DNA from: Alcanivorax sp. DSM 26293 | GTDB lineage: Bacteria > Pseudomonadota > Gammaproteobacteria > Pseudomonadales > Alcanivoracaceae | Direction: 5' to 3' | Length of the DNA stretch: 64,000 bases | Assembly (NCBI RefSeq): GCF_900107995.1 | Contig: NZ_FNUM01000009.1 | Location: forward strand, 49,627-113,626 | In this document: positions 25,313 through 35,007 of the stretch, piece after piece | Layout of the letters: each line of letters starts with the position of its first letter | Numbering within the stretch: the first letter of the stretch is position 1 | The notes under the pieces: generated by a model | Seen by the model: only the letters and a program-made list of their open reading frames with translations | Told to the model about the DNA's origin: nothing | Databases searched by the model: none | Position numbers and translations under genes: made by a program

Positions 25313-26371
25313 GTGAACTTCAAGATGAAAGCAACTTTGGCAGGTGCCGCTGCAGCACTGGCCATGGCCAGCGTACCGGGCACCGCTATGGCCCGTGACA
25401 CTATCTCTATCGTGGGTTCCTCCACGGTATATCCGTTCGCCACCGTGGTGGCTGAGCGTTTCGGTCGTACCGGTAACGCCACCCCGAAAATCGAATCCAC
25501 CGGTTCCGGCGGCGGCATGAAGCTGTTCTGTCAGGGCGTGGGCACCCAGCACCCGGACATCACCAACGCGTCCCGTCGCATGAAGAAGTCCGAGTTCGAG
25601 CTGTGCCAGAGCAACGGTGTGAAAGACATCACCGAAGTGAAGGTCGGTTACGACGGTATCGTGATTGCCAACTCCGTGAAGGGCGAGCAAATCGACCTGT
25701 CCCTGCGTGACATCTTCCTGGCCCTGGCCAAGGACGTGCCGAACCCGGATGGCAGCGAAGAGCTGGTAGCCAACCCCTACAAGACCTGGAAAGAAGTGAA
25801 CCCGGCTCTGCCCAACACCAAGATCGAAGTACTGGGCCCGCCGCCGACTTCCGGCACCCGTGATGCCTTCAACGAACTGGCCATCGAAGGCGGCTGCAAA
25901 ACCTTCCCCTGGCTGAAGGCCATCAAGGACGAAGACAAATCCAAGTACAAGGCGATCTGCCGCAGCGTACGTGAAGACGGCGCCTACGTGGAAGCTGGCG
26001 AGAACGACAACCTGATCGTGCAGAAACTGGAAAAGAACCCGGCTGCCTACGGTGTGTTCGGTTACTCCTTCCTGGACCAGAACCGCGGTGTGGTACAGGC
26101 TGCCAACGTGGACGGTGTTGAGCCCACTTTCGACGCCATCGGTTCCGGCGACTACCCGGTATCCCGTTCCCTGTTCTTCTACGTGAAGAAAGCCCACGTG
26201 GGTGTGGTACCGGGCATCGAAGGTTACGTGAAAGAGTTCACCAGCGAGAAAGCCTGGGGTAACAACGGTTACCTGTCCGAGAAAGGCCTGATCCCGCTGG
26301 GTGATGACCTGCGCAAGAGCATGGCCAAACAGGCTCGCAGCCTGAAGTCCATGACTGGCGAAGAGTTGTAA
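25313..26371 (+). CDS. pstS: Phosphate ABC transporter substrate-binding protein PstS
   Basis: 352 residues starting at GTG 25313 with AGGAGG 7 bases upstream. Residues 1-27 form a signal peptide ending GTAMA. The mature protein binds orthophosphate in the periplasm: the loops GSSTVYPFATVV, STGSGGGMKLF and PTSGTRDAFNEL supply the phosphate-coordinating Ser/Thr/Arg/Asp residues of PstS. First gene of pstSCAB-phoU, preceded by a candidate Pho box and followed by a hairpin at 26400 that may allow excess PstS over the membrane subunits. Confidence 0.96.
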   Translation: MNFKMKATLAGAAAALAMASVPGTAMARDTISIVGSSTVYPFATVVAERFGRTGNATPKIESTGSGGGMKLFCQGVGTQHPDITNASRRMKKSEFELCQSNGVKDITEVKVGYDGIVIANSVKGEQIDLSLRDIFLALAKDVPNPDGSEELVANPYKTWKEVNPALPNTKIEVLGPPPTSGTRDAFNELAIEGGCKTFPWLKAIKDEDKSKYKAICRSVREDGAYVEAGENDNLIVQKLEKNPAAYGVFGYSFLDQNRGVVQAANVDGVEPTFDAIGSGDYPVSRSLFFYVKKAHVGVVPGIEGYVKEFTSEKAWGNNGYLSEKGLIPLGDDLRKSMAKQARSLKSMTGEEL

Positions 26372-26399
26372 GGAAAGAAAAAAAGCATGGATGCTTTCG

Positions 26400-26429
26400 G
26401 CCCGGTGGTGTTTGCCACCGGGCTTTTTC
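26400..26429 (+). terminator. Hairpin between pstS and pstC (partial terminator)
   Basis: Stem GCCCGGTGG / CCACCGGGC with a 5-base loop followed by five T. It can attenuate read-through from pstS into pstC. Confidence 0.8.
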
Positions 26430-26506
26430 GCCCCTGAGAAACCCGCGTTTGTTCCACCAAGATCATTGCGGTGATTTTGCTTGAGCAAATCCGATCGGAG
26501 TACTAC

Positions 26507-27895
26507 ATGCAAACCGGAAACCTGCTGTTGCTGCTGGTGGTGATGGTGGCCGGCGCCTACTACCTGGGGCATCGCCGCTCCTACGCGCTGGCCAGACCGT
26601 TGGGGGGCATTCGCCACCTGCACTCGCTGCCGTTCTACTTTGCCATGCGCTCAGCCATGTGGTGCGCGATTCCGGCCATGGTGGTACTGGCACTGTGGCT
26701 GGCGTTCGATGACAGCATCATTCGTCAGCAGGTACTGGCCAGTCTGCCGCAGCAGCTGCAGCCCACGGATGCTTCCAGCTACAACCTGACCCTGAGCAAG
26801 ATCCAGAACGTGGCCAGCGGCGCGCTGCCTACCAGCTTTGTGGAGCCACCAATCGCCGAAGCGGCGCAGCGGTTGCAGTCTCTCAAGCAGACCAGCGCCA
26901 TGGCGCTGACCGTAGTGGTGATTGTGCTGTGTATGCTCGGTGGCGCCTGGGCCTGGCTCAAGGTGTCACCGCAGCTGCGCGCCCGCCAGCAGGTGGAGCG
27001 GGTGCTGCAGACCATCTTCATGTTGTGTGCCACGGTGGCGATTCTCACCACCGTGGGCATTGTGCTGTCGGTACTGTTCGAATCGATTCGCTTCTTCGGC
27101 AGGGTGCCGGTCACGGATTTCCTGTTCGGGTTGCAGTGGAGTCCGCAGACCGCCCTGCGCGCGGACCAGGTGGCCTCCGGCGGTGCCTTCGGTGCGGTGC
27201 CCCTGTTCATGGGGACCCTGCTGATTTCCGCCATTGCCCTGCTGGTGGCGGTGCCGGTGGGCTTGATGTCAGCTATCTACCTGGCGGAATACGCCAGCAA
27301 CCGGGTGCGCACGGTGGCCAAGCCGGCGCTGGAAGTGTTGGCCGGGGTGCCCACCGTGGTCTACGGCTTCTTTGCGGCATTGACCGTGGCACCGTTCATT
27401 CGCGGGCTGGGGGAGTCCATCGGTCTGAATGTGGCATCCGAGTCGGCCCTGGCCGCCGGCCTGGTGATGGGCATCATGATTATCCCCTTCGTGTCCTCCC
27501 TGGCCGATGACGTGATTACTGCGGTGCCCCAGGCCATGCGTGACGGTTCCCTGGGCCTGGGTGCCACCAAGAGCGAAACCATCAAGAAGGTGATTTTCCC
27601 GGCGGCCCTGCCGGGGATCATGGGGGGCATCCTGCTGGCCGCATCCCGGGCCATTGGTGAAACCATGATCGTGGTGATGGCCGCCGGTCTGGCCGCCAAC
27701 CTCACCGCCAATCCGCTGGAAGCGGTGACCACCATCACTGTGCAGATCGTCACCCTGCTGACCGGTGACCAGGAATTCGACAGCGCCAAGACGCTGGCCG
27801 CCTTTGCCCTGGGGTTGATGCTGTTTATCACCACCCTGGTCATGAATATCTTCGCGCTGCATATCGTGAAGAAATACCGTGAGCAGTACGACTAG
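26507..27895 (+). CDS. pstC: Phosphate ABC transporter permease PstC
   Basis: 462 residues from ATG 26507 (CGGAG 8 bases upstream; a GTG at 26471 is also in frame but poorly placed). This is well above the 319 residues of E. coli PstC: the N-terminal 190 residues hold two extra membrane helices and a linker, as in many marine gammaproteobacteria and pseudomonads. The C-terminal 290 residues are the BPD permease domain with LFMGTLLISAIALLVAVPVG and the coupling EAA-type loop SLGLGATKSETIKKVIFPA. With PstA it forms the inner-membrane channel for phosphate. Confidence 0.94.
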   Translation: MQTGNLLLLLVVMVAGAYYLGHRRSYALARPLGGIRHLHSLPFYFAMRSAMWCAIPAMVVLALWLAFDDSIIRQQVLASLPQQLQPTDASSYNLTLSKIQNVASGALPTSFVEPPIAEAAQRLQSLKQTSAMALTVVVIVLCMLGGAWAWLKVSPQLRARQQVERVLQTIFMLCATVAILTTVGIVLSVLFESIRFFGRVPVTDFLFGLQWSPQTALRADQVASGGAFGAVPLFMGTLLISAIALLVAVPVGLMSAIYLAEYASNRVRTVAKPALEVLAGVPTVVYGFFAALTVAPFIRGLGESIGLNVASESALAAGLVMGIMIIPFVSSLADDVITAVPQAMRDGSLGLGATKSETIKKVIFPAALPGIMGGILLAASRAIGETMIVVMAAGLAANLTANPLEAVTTITVQIVTLLTGDQEFDSAKTLAAFALGLMLFITTLVMNIFALHIVKKYREQYD

Positions 27896-27914
27896 CGTCG
27901 GGAGAGATTGAGAG

Positions 27915-29183
27915 ATGAGCGAAACCACGGAAAAAGTCCGCAAGACGCTGGCCCGCCGTTACCGGGCAGAGAAACGCTTCAAGGCCTTCGGTATCGGTTC
28001 CATTGCCATCGGCCTGATGGCGCTGGTGCTGCTGTTCACCGACATCATCGGCAAGGGCCACAGTGCGTTTGTCGAGCATGAAATTCAGCTGCCGATCACC
28101 TTCGACGCCGAGGTGCTGGATATCAGCAACCCCCGCGACGAGGACGAACTGAACTACGGGAATTATCAGGGTGTGATTCGCGACGCCCTGGCCGAGCGCT
28201 TTCCCAGTGTGGAAGGTCGTCAGGATACCCGCGCCCTCAACCAGCTGGTGAGCACCGGTGCCGGTTATGCCCTGCGTGATATGCTGCGCGAGGATCCTTC
28301 CCTGCTGGGTGAGACCCGTACCCTCTGGCTGCTGGCCGATGACGATGTGGATCTGTTTCTCAAGGCCAATGAAAAACAGCGTGAGGACAGCCGCCTGAAT
28401 GCCAAACAGCGTGAGTGGGTGGCCGAGCTGGAAGCGTCCGGCGAAACCCGCGTGGTGTTCAACCAGTCCCTGTTCAGCTACGGGGATTCACGCGAGCCGG
28501 AGCAGGCCGGCATTCTTGGGGCCATCCTTGGCTCCCTGTTCACCATGATCGTTACCCTGGTGCTCAGCTTCCCCATCGGGGTGGCGGCGGCGGTCTATCT
28601 GGAAGAATTCGCGCCCAAGAACAAGTTCACCGACTTTATTGAAGTGAACATCAACAACCTGGCGGCGGTGCCGTCCATCATCTTCGGTTTGCTGGGCCTG
28701 GCGGTGATCATTGGCCTGTTTGGTCTGCCCCGCTCGGTGCCGCTGGTAGGCGGTATCGTGCTGACGCTGATGACTCTGCCGACCATCATTATTTCCAGCC
28801 GTGCCGCCATCAAGGCGGTGCCGCCGAGCATTCGTCAGGCTGCGTTGGGTCTGGGCGCCTCCAAGATGCAGGTTGTGCTGCACCATGTGCTGCCGCTGGC
28901 CCTGCCCGGCATGCTCACCGGCGCCATTATCGGCATGGCCCAGGCCCTGGGTGAAACCGCACCGCTGCTGATGATCGGCATGGTGGCCTTTATCGTGGAT
29001 CTGCCCGCCGGGCCGCTGGATGCCGCCACGGTACTGCCGGTACAGATCTACCTGTGGGCGGACAGCCCGGAACAATCATTCGAAGCGTTGGCGTCGGCCG
29101 CCATCATGGTGTTGCTGGCTTTCCTGATCACCATGAACACCCTGGCGGTGGTACTGCGCAAGCGCCTTGAGCGGCGCTGGTAA
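27915..29183 (+). CDS. pstA: Phosphate ABC transporter permease PstA
   Basis: 422 residues, larger than E. coli PstA (296). A first helix near 35-55 ([16 protein letters not shown]) precedes an acidic periplasmic segment of roughly 140 residues. The permease domain begins near 195 ([18 protein letters not shown]) and includes the EAA loop [23 protein letters not shown] start with GGGAGAG upstream; 19 bases after pstC. Pairs with PstC in the inner membrane. The enlarged N-terminal parts of PstC and PstA probably evolved together. Confidence 0.94.
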   Translation: MSETTEKVRKTLARRYRAEKRFKAFGIGSIAIGLMALVLLFTDIIGKGHSAFVEHEIQLPITFDAEVLDISNPRDEDELNYGNYQGVIRDALAERFPSVEGRQDTRALNQLVSTGAGYALRDMLREDPSLLGETRTLWLLADDDVDLFLKANEKQREDSRLNAKQREWVAELEASGETRVVFNQSLFSYGDSREPEQAGILGAILGSLFTMIVTLVLSFPIGVAAAVYLEEFAPKNKFTDFIEVNINNLAAVPSIIFGLLGLAVIIGLFGLPRSVPLVGGIVLTLMTLPTIIISSRAAIKAVPPSIRQAALGLGASKMQVVLHHVLPLALPGMLTGAIIGMAQALGETAPLLMIGMVAFIVDLPAGPLDAATVLPVQIYLWADSPEQSFEALASAAIMVLLAFLITMNTLAVVLRKRLERRW

Positions 29184-29208
29184 CGGACCGGCAACGAGGA
29201 ATCGAGTT

Positions 29209-30102
29209 ATGGAAACCGCACAGCAACTGGACAAACGTTCTCTGGGCAACAATGATGCGGCCAAAGACAAGGCCATTAAAGAGCAGGACACAATGACACA
29301 AGACACCCCCTATCCCGAACAGACTGTCGGCAGCCCCTATGTGGATGATCCGAAAATGCGCCTGCGCGATGTGGAGGTGTTTTACGCCGACAACCAGGCG
29401 ATCCACGGCGTCAGCCTGGATATCGGCAAGAACGAGGTGGTGTCCCTGATCGGCCCGTCCGGCTGCGGCAAGTCCACCTTCCTGCGCTGCCTGAACCGCA
29501 TGAACGACACCATCGATATCTGCCGGGTGAAAGGGGATCTGCGTCTGGAAGATCAGGATCTCTACGATCCCAAGCTGGATGTGGTGGAGCTGCGCGCCCG
29601 GGTGGGCATGGTGTTCCAGAAGCCCAACCCCTTCCCCAAGTCGATCTACGACAACGTAGCCTATGGGCCGCGTATCCATGGTCTGGCCAACAAGAAATAC
29701 GACCTGGACGAGATCGTGGAAAACAGCCTGCAGAAAGCCGGCCTGTGGAACGAAGTGAAGGACCGGCTGCACTCGCCGGGTACCGGCCTGTCCGGCGGTC
29801 AGCAGCAGCGTCTGTGTATTGCCCGCACCATCGCGGTGAGCCCGGAAGTGGTGCTGATGGATGAGCCCTGCTCCGCGCTGGACCCCATCGCCACCGCCAA
29901 GATCGAGGAGCTGATCTCCGAGCTGAGCGAGTCCTACACCATTGCCATCGTCACCCACTCCATGCAGCAGGCCGCGCGGGTATCCCACCGTACCGCCTAC
30001 TTCCACCTGGGGCGGTTGATCGAAATGAATGACACCGACACCGTGTTCACCAAGCCGGAACACGATCTGACGGAAGCCTATATCACCGGCCGCTTCGGTT
30101 AA
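29209..30102 (+). CDS. pstB: Phosphate ABC transporter ATPase PstB
   Basis: 297 residues from ATG 29209 (GAGGA upstream); a later ATG at 29292 (MTQDTP) would give a more standard N-terminus and cannot be excluded. Walker [10 protein letters not shown], signature [15 protein letters not shown] and Walker [14 protein letters not shown] are all intact; the switch His is in [13 protein letters not shown]. Cytosolic ATPase energising PstC/PstA. The frame overlaps the end of pstA upstream, but the chosen start lies 25 bases after its stop. Confidence 0.96.
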   Translation: METAQQLDKRSLGNNDAAKDKAIKEQDTMTQDTPYPEQTVGSPYVDDPKMRLRDVEVFYADNQAIHGVSLDIGKNEVVSLIGPSGCGKSTFLRCLNRMNDTIDICRVKGDLRLEDQDLYDPKLDVVELRARVGMVFQKPNPFPKSIYDNVAYGPRIHGLANKKYDLDEIVENSLQKAGLWNEVKDRLHSPGTGLSGGQQQRLCIARTIAVSPEVVLMDEPCSALDPIATAKIEELISELSESYTIAIVTHSMQQAARVSHRTAYFHLGRLIEMNDTDTVFTKPEHDLTEAYITGRFG

Positions 30103-30117
30103 GGGGAGCAAGACACA

Positions 30118-30831
30118 ATGGATCGCATGCATTTTGGTGAGCACAGCTCAACCCAGTTCAATGAGGCGCTGGAATCCATCCGCAACAATCTGATGGAGAT
30201 GGGCGGCCTGGTGGAAAAGCAGGTGGTGGATGCCTTGCAGGCATTGCTGCATGCGGATTCCGACCTGGCCCAGAAGGTGCTGGATACGGAAGACAAGGTC
30301 GACAAGCTGGAAATGCTGATCGACGAGGAATGCACCCGGGTGCTGGCCCTGCGTCAGCCCGCCGCGTCGGACCTGCGTCTGATCATTGCCGTCACCAAGG
30401 CGGTCTCCGATCTGGAACGGATCGGTGATGAATCCGCCAAGATTGCCCGCATGGGCCAGCAGCTGGCGGAAGAGGGCGAGTCTCCGCGCGGTTACGTGGA
30501 AGTGCGCCACATCGGCAACCATGTGCGCAACATGCTGCGCGACACCCTGGATGCCTTTGCCCGCTTCGATGCCAAGAAAGCCCTCTCCGTGGCCGCCGAG
30601 GATAACGAGGTGGACCTGGAGTATCGCAGCGCCATGCGTTCGCTGGTCACCTTCATGATGGAAGACCCGCGCTCCATTACCCGGGTGCTTAACATCATCT
30701 GGTCCCTGCGTGCACTCGAGCGAATCGGTGACCATGCCCGCAACATCGGCGAGCAGGTTATCTACCTGGTGGAAGGCAAGGATGTACGCCACATCACCGT
30801 GGATGAGATCGAAGCCAAGCTGAAGAAATAA
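30118..30831 (+). CDS. phoU: Phosphate signalling protein PhoU
   Basis: 237 residues, two PhoU helical-bundle repeats. The conserved metal-binding motif DLERIGDESAKIAR (residues about 100-113) recurs as ALERIGDHARNIGEQV near the C-terminus. PhoU links PstB occupancy to the PhoR kinase and limits phosphate uptake. Starts 15 bases after pstB, with GGGGAGC upstream; last gene of the operon. Confidence 0.96.
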   Translation: MDRMHFGEHSSTQFNEALESIRNNLMEMGGLVEKQVVDALQALLHADSDLAQKVLDTEDKVDKLEMLIDEECTRVLALRQPAASDLRLIIAVTKAVSDLERIGDESAKIARMGQQLAEEGESPRGYVEVRHIGNHVRNMLRDTLDAFARFDAKKALSVAAEDNEVDLEYRSAMRSLVTFMMEDPRSITRVLNIIWSLRALERIGDHARNIGEQVIYLVEGKDVRHITVDEIEAKLKK

Positions 30832-30868
30832 CAGGCAGCTCCGAGCAAAACCTCACTACGTAGCGACT

Positions 30869-31040
30869 GTAGGAGCGCCTCTCGAGGCGCGAACCTCGCG
30901 TAGCGCGGAAATCGCCCGCTGAAGCCGCAGAAGCGAGTGACGAGTTTCGAGTAACGAAAAGCAAAACCGGTTTTGATCTTCGAAACTCGCTTCTCGCAAC
31001 TCGGAACTTTGCATCATCGCGCCGCCAGCGACGCTCCTAC
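30869..31040. repeat. Composite repeat: REP arms around CGAG heptads
   Basis: Outer arms GTAGGAGCGCC and GGCGACGCTCCTAC-like (ending 31040) enclose CGAGTGA, CGAGTTT, CGAGTAA, CGAAAAG (30936-30962) and the inverted set (30980-31008). It fills most of the 355-bp gap between phoU and arsR. Confidence 0.8.
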
Positions 31041-31050
31041 AGGACCCTTA

Positions 31051-31147
31051 TAAAGGCCGTGCCCGTTTCGGGCGCGGCCTTTTGCCTTTCCGGCATCGTC
31101 ACAAAACTTTCCCGCGTTGCAGCTTGAAGCTTGTCGCTTGCAGCTTT
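31051..31147 (+). terminator. Terminator after phoU with one heptad arm
   Basis: AAAGGCCGTGCCCG / CGGGCGCGGCCTTTT (31051-31084) is the terminator core also found at 15971, 22557 and 36829. Only a right heptad arm follows (31116-31147; inverted AGCTGCA, AGCTTCA units), so this is a half version of the composite element. Confidence 0.85.
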
Positions 31148-31148
31148 A

Positions 31149-31176
31149 ATATCCGTATTTCCGAATATACGAATAC
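31149..31176 (+). promoter_or_regulatory. Candidate ArsR operator
   Basis: ATATCCGTATTTC and CGAATATACGAATA form an AT-rich imperfect inverted repeat 11 bases before arsR, the position and character of ArsR/SmtB operators. Autoregulation by arsenite is expected. Confidence 0.6.
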
Positions 31177-31186
31177 AGGGCGGTCA

Positions 31187-31507
31187 ATGCTCACTCCCAC
31201 CCAGCTTTGCAAATGCCTCGGCGATGATCTGCGCCTGAGTCTGGTTTGTCTGTTACACGGCCAGGAAGAGGTGTGTGTCTGTGATCTGGTGGATGCCCTC
31301 GAGGCACCACAGTCCACCGTGTCCCGTCACCTGGCGCAGCTGCGCCAGTGCCAGCTGGTGGTGGCGCGGCGGCAGGGTACCTGGATGCATTACCGCATCA
31401 ATCCGGAGTTGCCTGACTGGGCCCAACAGACCCTGGCAAGCCTGGTCCCGCCGGCCTGCCAGGCGTTGTCCCTGACCCTTCCCGTTTCTGCCTGCTGTGA
31501 GAACTGA
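31187..31507 (+). CDS. arsR: Arsenical resistance repressor ArsR
   Basis: 106 residues from ATG 31187; the longer frame runs back into the repeat. The winged helix includes APQSTVSRHLAQLRQCQLV, the recognition helix of ArsR/SmtB proteins, and the arsenite-sensing motif EEVCVCDLV with Cys30 and Cys32, as in E. coli-type ArsR. It dissociates from its operator when As(III) binds. First gene of arsR-arsC-acr3-arsH. Confidence 0.93.
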   Translation: MLTPTQLCKCLGDDLRLSLVCLLHGQEEVCVCDLVDALEAPQSTVSRHLAQLRQCQLVVARRQGTWMHYRINPELPDWAQQTLASLVPPACQALSLTLPVSACCEN

Positions 31508-31508
31508 C

Positions 31509-32006
31509 ATGACACTACAACCCATGACGATTCTGGTGCTGTGCACCGGCAACTCCTGTCGTTCGATCATCGGCGAAGCATTGATCAATGCGCTGGGCCA
31601 AGGCCGCTTTCGGGGTCTCAGTGCCGGTAGTCATCCTACCGGTCAGGTCAATCCGGGTGCGCTGGCAGTGCTGGCCCGTCACGGCATTACCGCGGCAAAC
31701 CCGGCCTCCAAGTCCATGGACGATCTGGCCGATGAAGAGATTGATCTGATTATTACCGTCTGCGACAGCGCTGCCGGGGAAGCCTGCCCGGTGTGGCTGG
31801 GCGATGTGCCGAAACTGCATTGGGGGCTGCCGGACCCGGCTCATGCGCAAGGCACAGACGAGGAGATTGCCGCGGCCTTCGAGGCGACCTACCAGCAGCT
31901 GGAGCAACGTCTTCAGGCGCTGTTTGCCGTGTCCCTGGATGAACTCAATGAGAACGGCTTGGTGGCCTGCGGCGAAAAAATCCACCGGGAACTGGGTGGC
32001 CACTGA
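31509..32006 (+). CDS. arsC: Arsenate reductase ArsC (low-molecular-weight phosphatase type)
   Basis: 165 residues from ATG 31509, which follows the arsR stop immediately. The P-loop is CTGNSCR (Cys12, Arg18). Cys85 and Cys93 in [13 protein letters not shown] correspond to the relay cysteines of thioredoxin-coupled ArsC, spaced one residue wider than in S. aureus. LPDPAHA supplies the acid/base Asp. It reduces arsenate to arsenite for export by Acr3. Its stop shares a base with the acr3 start (TGATG). Confidence 0.93.
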   Translation: MTLQPMTILVLCTGNSCRSIIGEALINALGQGRFRGLSAGSHPTGQVNPGALAVLARHGITAANPASKSMDDLADEEIDLIITVCDSAAGEACPVWLGDVPKLHWGLPDPAHAQGTDEEIAAAFEATYQQLEQRLQALFAVSLDELNENGLVACGEKIHRELGGH

Positions 32007-33034
32007 TGCCGTTTTTCGAACGTTACCTGAGCGTCTGGGTGGGGCTGGCGATTATCGCCGGGGTTGGCCTGGGGCTGGCGGTGCCGCCGCTTTTTCAAGC
32101 GGTGGCGGCGTTTGAGTACGCCCATGTGAACCTGGCGGTGGCGGTGTTTATCTGGGTGATGGTCTACCCGATGATGATCCAGATCGACTTCACCGCCATC
32201 AGGAAAGTGGGTCAGAACCCACGGGGGTTGCTGCTCACTCTGGTGATCAACTGGCTGATCAAGCCGTTCACCATGGCGGCGCTGGGCTGGGTGTTCTTCA
32301 AGGTGCTGTTCGCCGGCTGGGTGGACCCGCAGACCGCCACTGAGTACATCGCCGGCATGATCCTGCTGGGCGTGGCGCCCTGTACCGCCATGGTGTTTGT
32401 GTGGAGTCACCTGACCAAGGGCGACGCCAACTACACCCTGGTACAGGTGTCGGTGAACGACATCATCATGGTGTTTGCCTTCGCGCCCATTGCCGCTCTG
32501 TTGCTGGGCGTCAGCGATATCACCGTTCCCTGGGATACGCTGTTGTTGTCCGTGGTGCTCTATGTGGTGCTGCCCTTGATCGCCGGTTTCCTCACCCGCC
32601 AGATACTGGTGGCAAAAGGCGGTGAGGAAAAAGTGGCGCGTTTTGTCCACACCCTCAAACCGATCAGCGTCATGGGGTTGCTGGCCACGGTGGTGTTGCT
32701 GTTCGGCTTCCAGGCGGAAACCATTCTCGCCAAGCCCCTGGCCATCGTGCTGATCGCCATCCCGCTGCTGATCCAGACCTACGGCATTTTTGTGATCGCC
32801 TTCTGGGCGGCCCGCCGTCTTCGACTGAAGCATAATGTGGCCGGCCCTGCCTGCCTGATCGGCACCAGTAACTTCTTCGAGTTGGCAGTGGCCGTGGCCA
32901 TCAGCCTGTTCGGCCTGCACTCCGGCGCCGCTCTGGCCACGGTGGTGGGCGTGCTGGTGGAAGTGCCGGTGATGCTGACGCTGGTGGCGATCGTGAATCG
33001 CACCCCCCACTGGTTCGAAGAAAATCCTGCGTAA
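32006..33034 (+). CDS. acr3: Arsenite efflux transporter Acr3
   Basis: 342 residues with ten predicted helices, the size of bacterial Acr3. The conserved cysteine of the pore lies in [14 protein letters not shown] (residue about 125), followed by [15 protein letters not shown] and, near the C-terminus, [18 protein letters not shown], all family markers. It expels As(III) through the inner membrane using the proton gradient. Overlaps the arsC stop by one base. Confidence 0.95.
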   Translation: MPFFERYLSVWVGLAIIAGVGLGLAVPPLFQAVAAFEYAHVNLAVAVFIWVMVYPMMIQIDFTAIRKVGQNPRGLLLTLVINWLIKPFTMAALGWVFFKVLFAGWVDPQTATEYIAGMILLGVAPCTAMVFVWSHLTKGDANYTLVQVSVNDIIMVFAFAPIAALLLGVSDITVPWDTLLLSVVLYVVLPLIAGFLTRQILVAKGGEEKVARFVHTLKPISVMGLLATVVLLFGFQAETILAKPLAIVLIAIPLLIQTYGIFVIAFWAARRLRLKHNVAGPACLIGTSNFFELAVAVAISLFGLHSGAALATVVGVLVEVPVMLTLVAIVNRTPHWFEENPA

Positions 33035-33038
33035 CCCT

Positions 33039-33160
33039 GTAGGAGCCCATGCTTGCATGGCGATCAAGTTGCGAGGATCGAGTAACGCGGTTTGAACCCC
33101 GGTTTTCGCAACTCGAAACTCGCTCCTCGCTACGGTCTTGCCCGAGGCATTGGCTCCTAC
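33039..33160. repeat. Composite repeat: REP arms around CGAG heptads
   Basis: Begins five bases after the acr3 stop. Outer arms GTAGGAGCC and GGCTCCTAC; inside are GCGAGGA, TCGAGTA, ACGCGGT and an inverted GTTTTCGCAACTCGAAACTC stretch. It separates acr3 from arsH. Confidence 0.8.
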
Positions 33161-33177
33161 AAACAATGAGAGCGTCG

Positions 33178-33888
33178 ATGAAAGATCTACCCAATCTCGA
33201 TAACGATTGTTTCCAGGTCCCCACCACAGAAAAGGTATTCCGGGATCAGCCGTCCACTCACAAGCCGCGCATCCTGTTGTTGTACGGTTCATTGCGCCAG
33301 CGGTCCTTCAGCCGTCTGGCGGTGGAGGAAGCTGCCCGTCTGCTGGAGGCCATGGGAGCCGAACCGCGGATTTTTCATGCCGACGGCCTGCCGCTGCCGG
33401 ACAGTGAGGATGCCAGCCACCCCAAGGTGAAGGAGCTGCGTGATCTGGTGACCTGGAGTGAAGGGATGGTGTGGTGTTCGCCGGAGCGCCATGGCGCCAT
33501 GACCGGCATCATGAAAGCGCAGATCGACTGGATTCCCCTGTCGCTGGGGGCGGTGCGTCCTACCCAGGGCAAGACCCTGGCGGTGATGCAGGTGTGTGGC
33601 GGCTCGCAATCGTTCAATGCGGTCAACCAGCTCCGCGTGCTGGGCCGCTGGATGCGCATGCTCACCATCCCCAATCAGTCGTCGGTGCCGAAAGCGTTTC
33701 TTGAGTTCGATGAAAACGACCGCATGAAACCATCCGGTTTCTATGATCGTATTGTCGATGTGATGGAAGAGCTGGTGAAGTTCACCCTGCTTACCCGCGA
33801 CCGCAGCGACTACCTCACCGATCGCTATTCCGAGCGCAAGGAAAGCGCTGAAGAATTAATGAAACGGGTGAATCAGCGCAGCCTGTAA
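33178..33888 (+). CDS. arsH: ArsH, NADPH-dependent FMN reductase
   Basis: 236 residues from ATG 33178; the upstream in-frame stretch is repeat sequence. FMN-binding loop [13 protein letters not shown] and the ArsH motifs [19 protein letters not shown] and [15 protein letters not shown] are present. ArsH proteins oxidise trivalent organoarsenicals and reduce quinones in the cytosol. It completes the ars cluster although a repeat element lies before it. Confidence 0.94.
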   Translation: MKDLPNLDNDCFQVPTTEKVFRDQPSTHKPRILLLYGSLRQRSFSRLAVEEAARLLEAMGAEPRIFHADGLPLPDSEDASHPKVKELRDLVTWSEGMVWCSPERHGAMTGIMKAQIDWIPLSLGAVRPTQGKTLAVMQVCGGSQSFNAVNQLRVLGRWMRMLTIPNQSSVPKAFLEFDENDRMKPSGFYDRIVDVMEELVKFTLLTRDRSDYLTDRYSERKESAEELMKRVNQRSL

Positions 33889-33913
33889 GGGGATCCTGAT
33901 GGCAGGAAGTTCC

Positions 33914-34000
33914 CGTTGGAGCTTTGCTCGCAAAGCGAAAGATCAGCCGTTGGCACGGCGTCAAAATAAAGCCTTTCGCCTTGCAAGCAAGGCTCCAACG
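33914..34000. repeat. REP-like palindrome (GTTGGAGC type)
   Basis: Arms CGTTGGAGCTTTGCTCGCAA and GCAAGCAAGGCTCCAACG with AGCGAAAG / CTTTCGCC inside; between convergent arsH and the GST gene. Confidence 0.85.
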
Positions 34001-34017
34001 GTTGAATGAGTGATCCG

Positions 34018-34938
34018 TCAGACCGCCCGGATCACAAATCCCTGACGCGGCAGGTGTACATGCACCCGGCCCACGACGTCTTCGTCCCGCGCCACGATCC
34101 AGCGCTCATCGGTGCTGGCCACCAGAGTGCCTTCCACCGGAATGCGGCCGTAGTCGTTCGGCGCCACGCTCACGGTCTTGCCGAGCAGTGCCTGGTCCTG
34201 GGTGGAGTCGGGCAGGTCACGGGGGCTGGCGGCACGGGCCTGTTCCAGGGCCTGGTCGGCGCTGATCGGGGTGCTGTTGCCCTGCCCATAGGCCTGCAGG
34301 CGATCCAGCCAGGCATTCACTTTCGGGTAGCGTTTGAAGCGGGGCTGTTCCGCCAGATCACGCTGGAACCACAGGCTATGGTAGGCGGAAAAATCGCCGG
34401 CGTTGGGGCTGTCGCCAAACAGGAAGGACTGGGATTCCAGCTTCCCCTCCAGGTCGGTCAGGTGGGCTTCGACCATCCGCTTCATCTGTTTCGGGCTGTT
34501 GGTTTTCACCTTGGCCTTGCTGCCCATGGCGATGCGGTCCCACAACAGGCGACCGAGATCCAGCAGCGAGGATTCCTTGAGCACCTTGCGCAGCAGGGTC
34601 AGGTTGCCGGCGGAAATAATGCAGGCGAGAAAGATGTCCAGATCCACCCGGGCGACAAATTCCTGCACCTGGGCGTCACAGTTGTCGGCGACCAGTTCCG
34701 GCTTGTTGGCCAAGCGGGCAATTTCCTGGCTGATGATGCGGGTATCACAGAATACATCGGCGCCGCTCTGTGCCACCGGGATTTTCCGGTAACCCCCGGC
34801 AAGGGGGGCCAGTTGTGGCCGCGGCGGCATTTCGCTCACGGTGACCGATTGCCAGTCCAGACCGGCGTAGCCGAGCATGGCCCGCACCTTTTCGGAAAAG
34901 GGGGACAGGGCGTAGTGGTGCAGAATCAGGTCTGACAT
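34018..34938 (-). CDS. Glutathione S-transferase family protein
   Basis: 306 residues, longer than a canonical 200-230-residue GST. Residues 1-80 are the thioredoxin-like N-terminal domain (LHHYALSPFSEKVRAML, with Ser in the position that activates glutathione, and RKIPVAQSGADVFCDTRII). A helical C-terminal domain follows to about 215. The last 80 residues (TVSVAPNDYGRIPVEGTLV onward) look like an added beta domain, which is unusual. Cytosolic; substrate unknown. Convergent with arsH. Confidence 0.85.
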   Translation of the reverse strand: MSDLILHHYALSPFSEKVRAMLGYAGLDWQSVTVSEMPPRPQLAPLAGGYRKIPVAQSGADVFCDTRIISQEIARLANKPELVADNCDAQVQEFVARVDLDIFLACIISAGNLTLLRKVLKESSLLDLGRLLWDRIAMGSKAKVKTNSPKQMKRMVEAHLTDLEGKLESQSFLFGDSPNAGDFSAYHSLWFQRDLAEQPRFKRYPKVNAWLDRLQAYGQGNSTPISADQALEQARAASPRDLPDSTQDQALLGKTVSVAPNDYGRIPVEGTLVASTDERWIVARDEDVVGRVHVHLPRQGFVIRAV

Positions 34939-35007
34939 GGGGTCTCCGTTGTCAATGAAATGGCGGTTGCACTAGTAACACGAAGGCATTGGACGCAGCG
35001 TGAAGAT

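Noticed and set aside
31913..33292. 459-residue minus-strand frame opposite acr3
   Set aside because: Gln/His/Gly-rich shadow; acr3 is clear on the plus strand.
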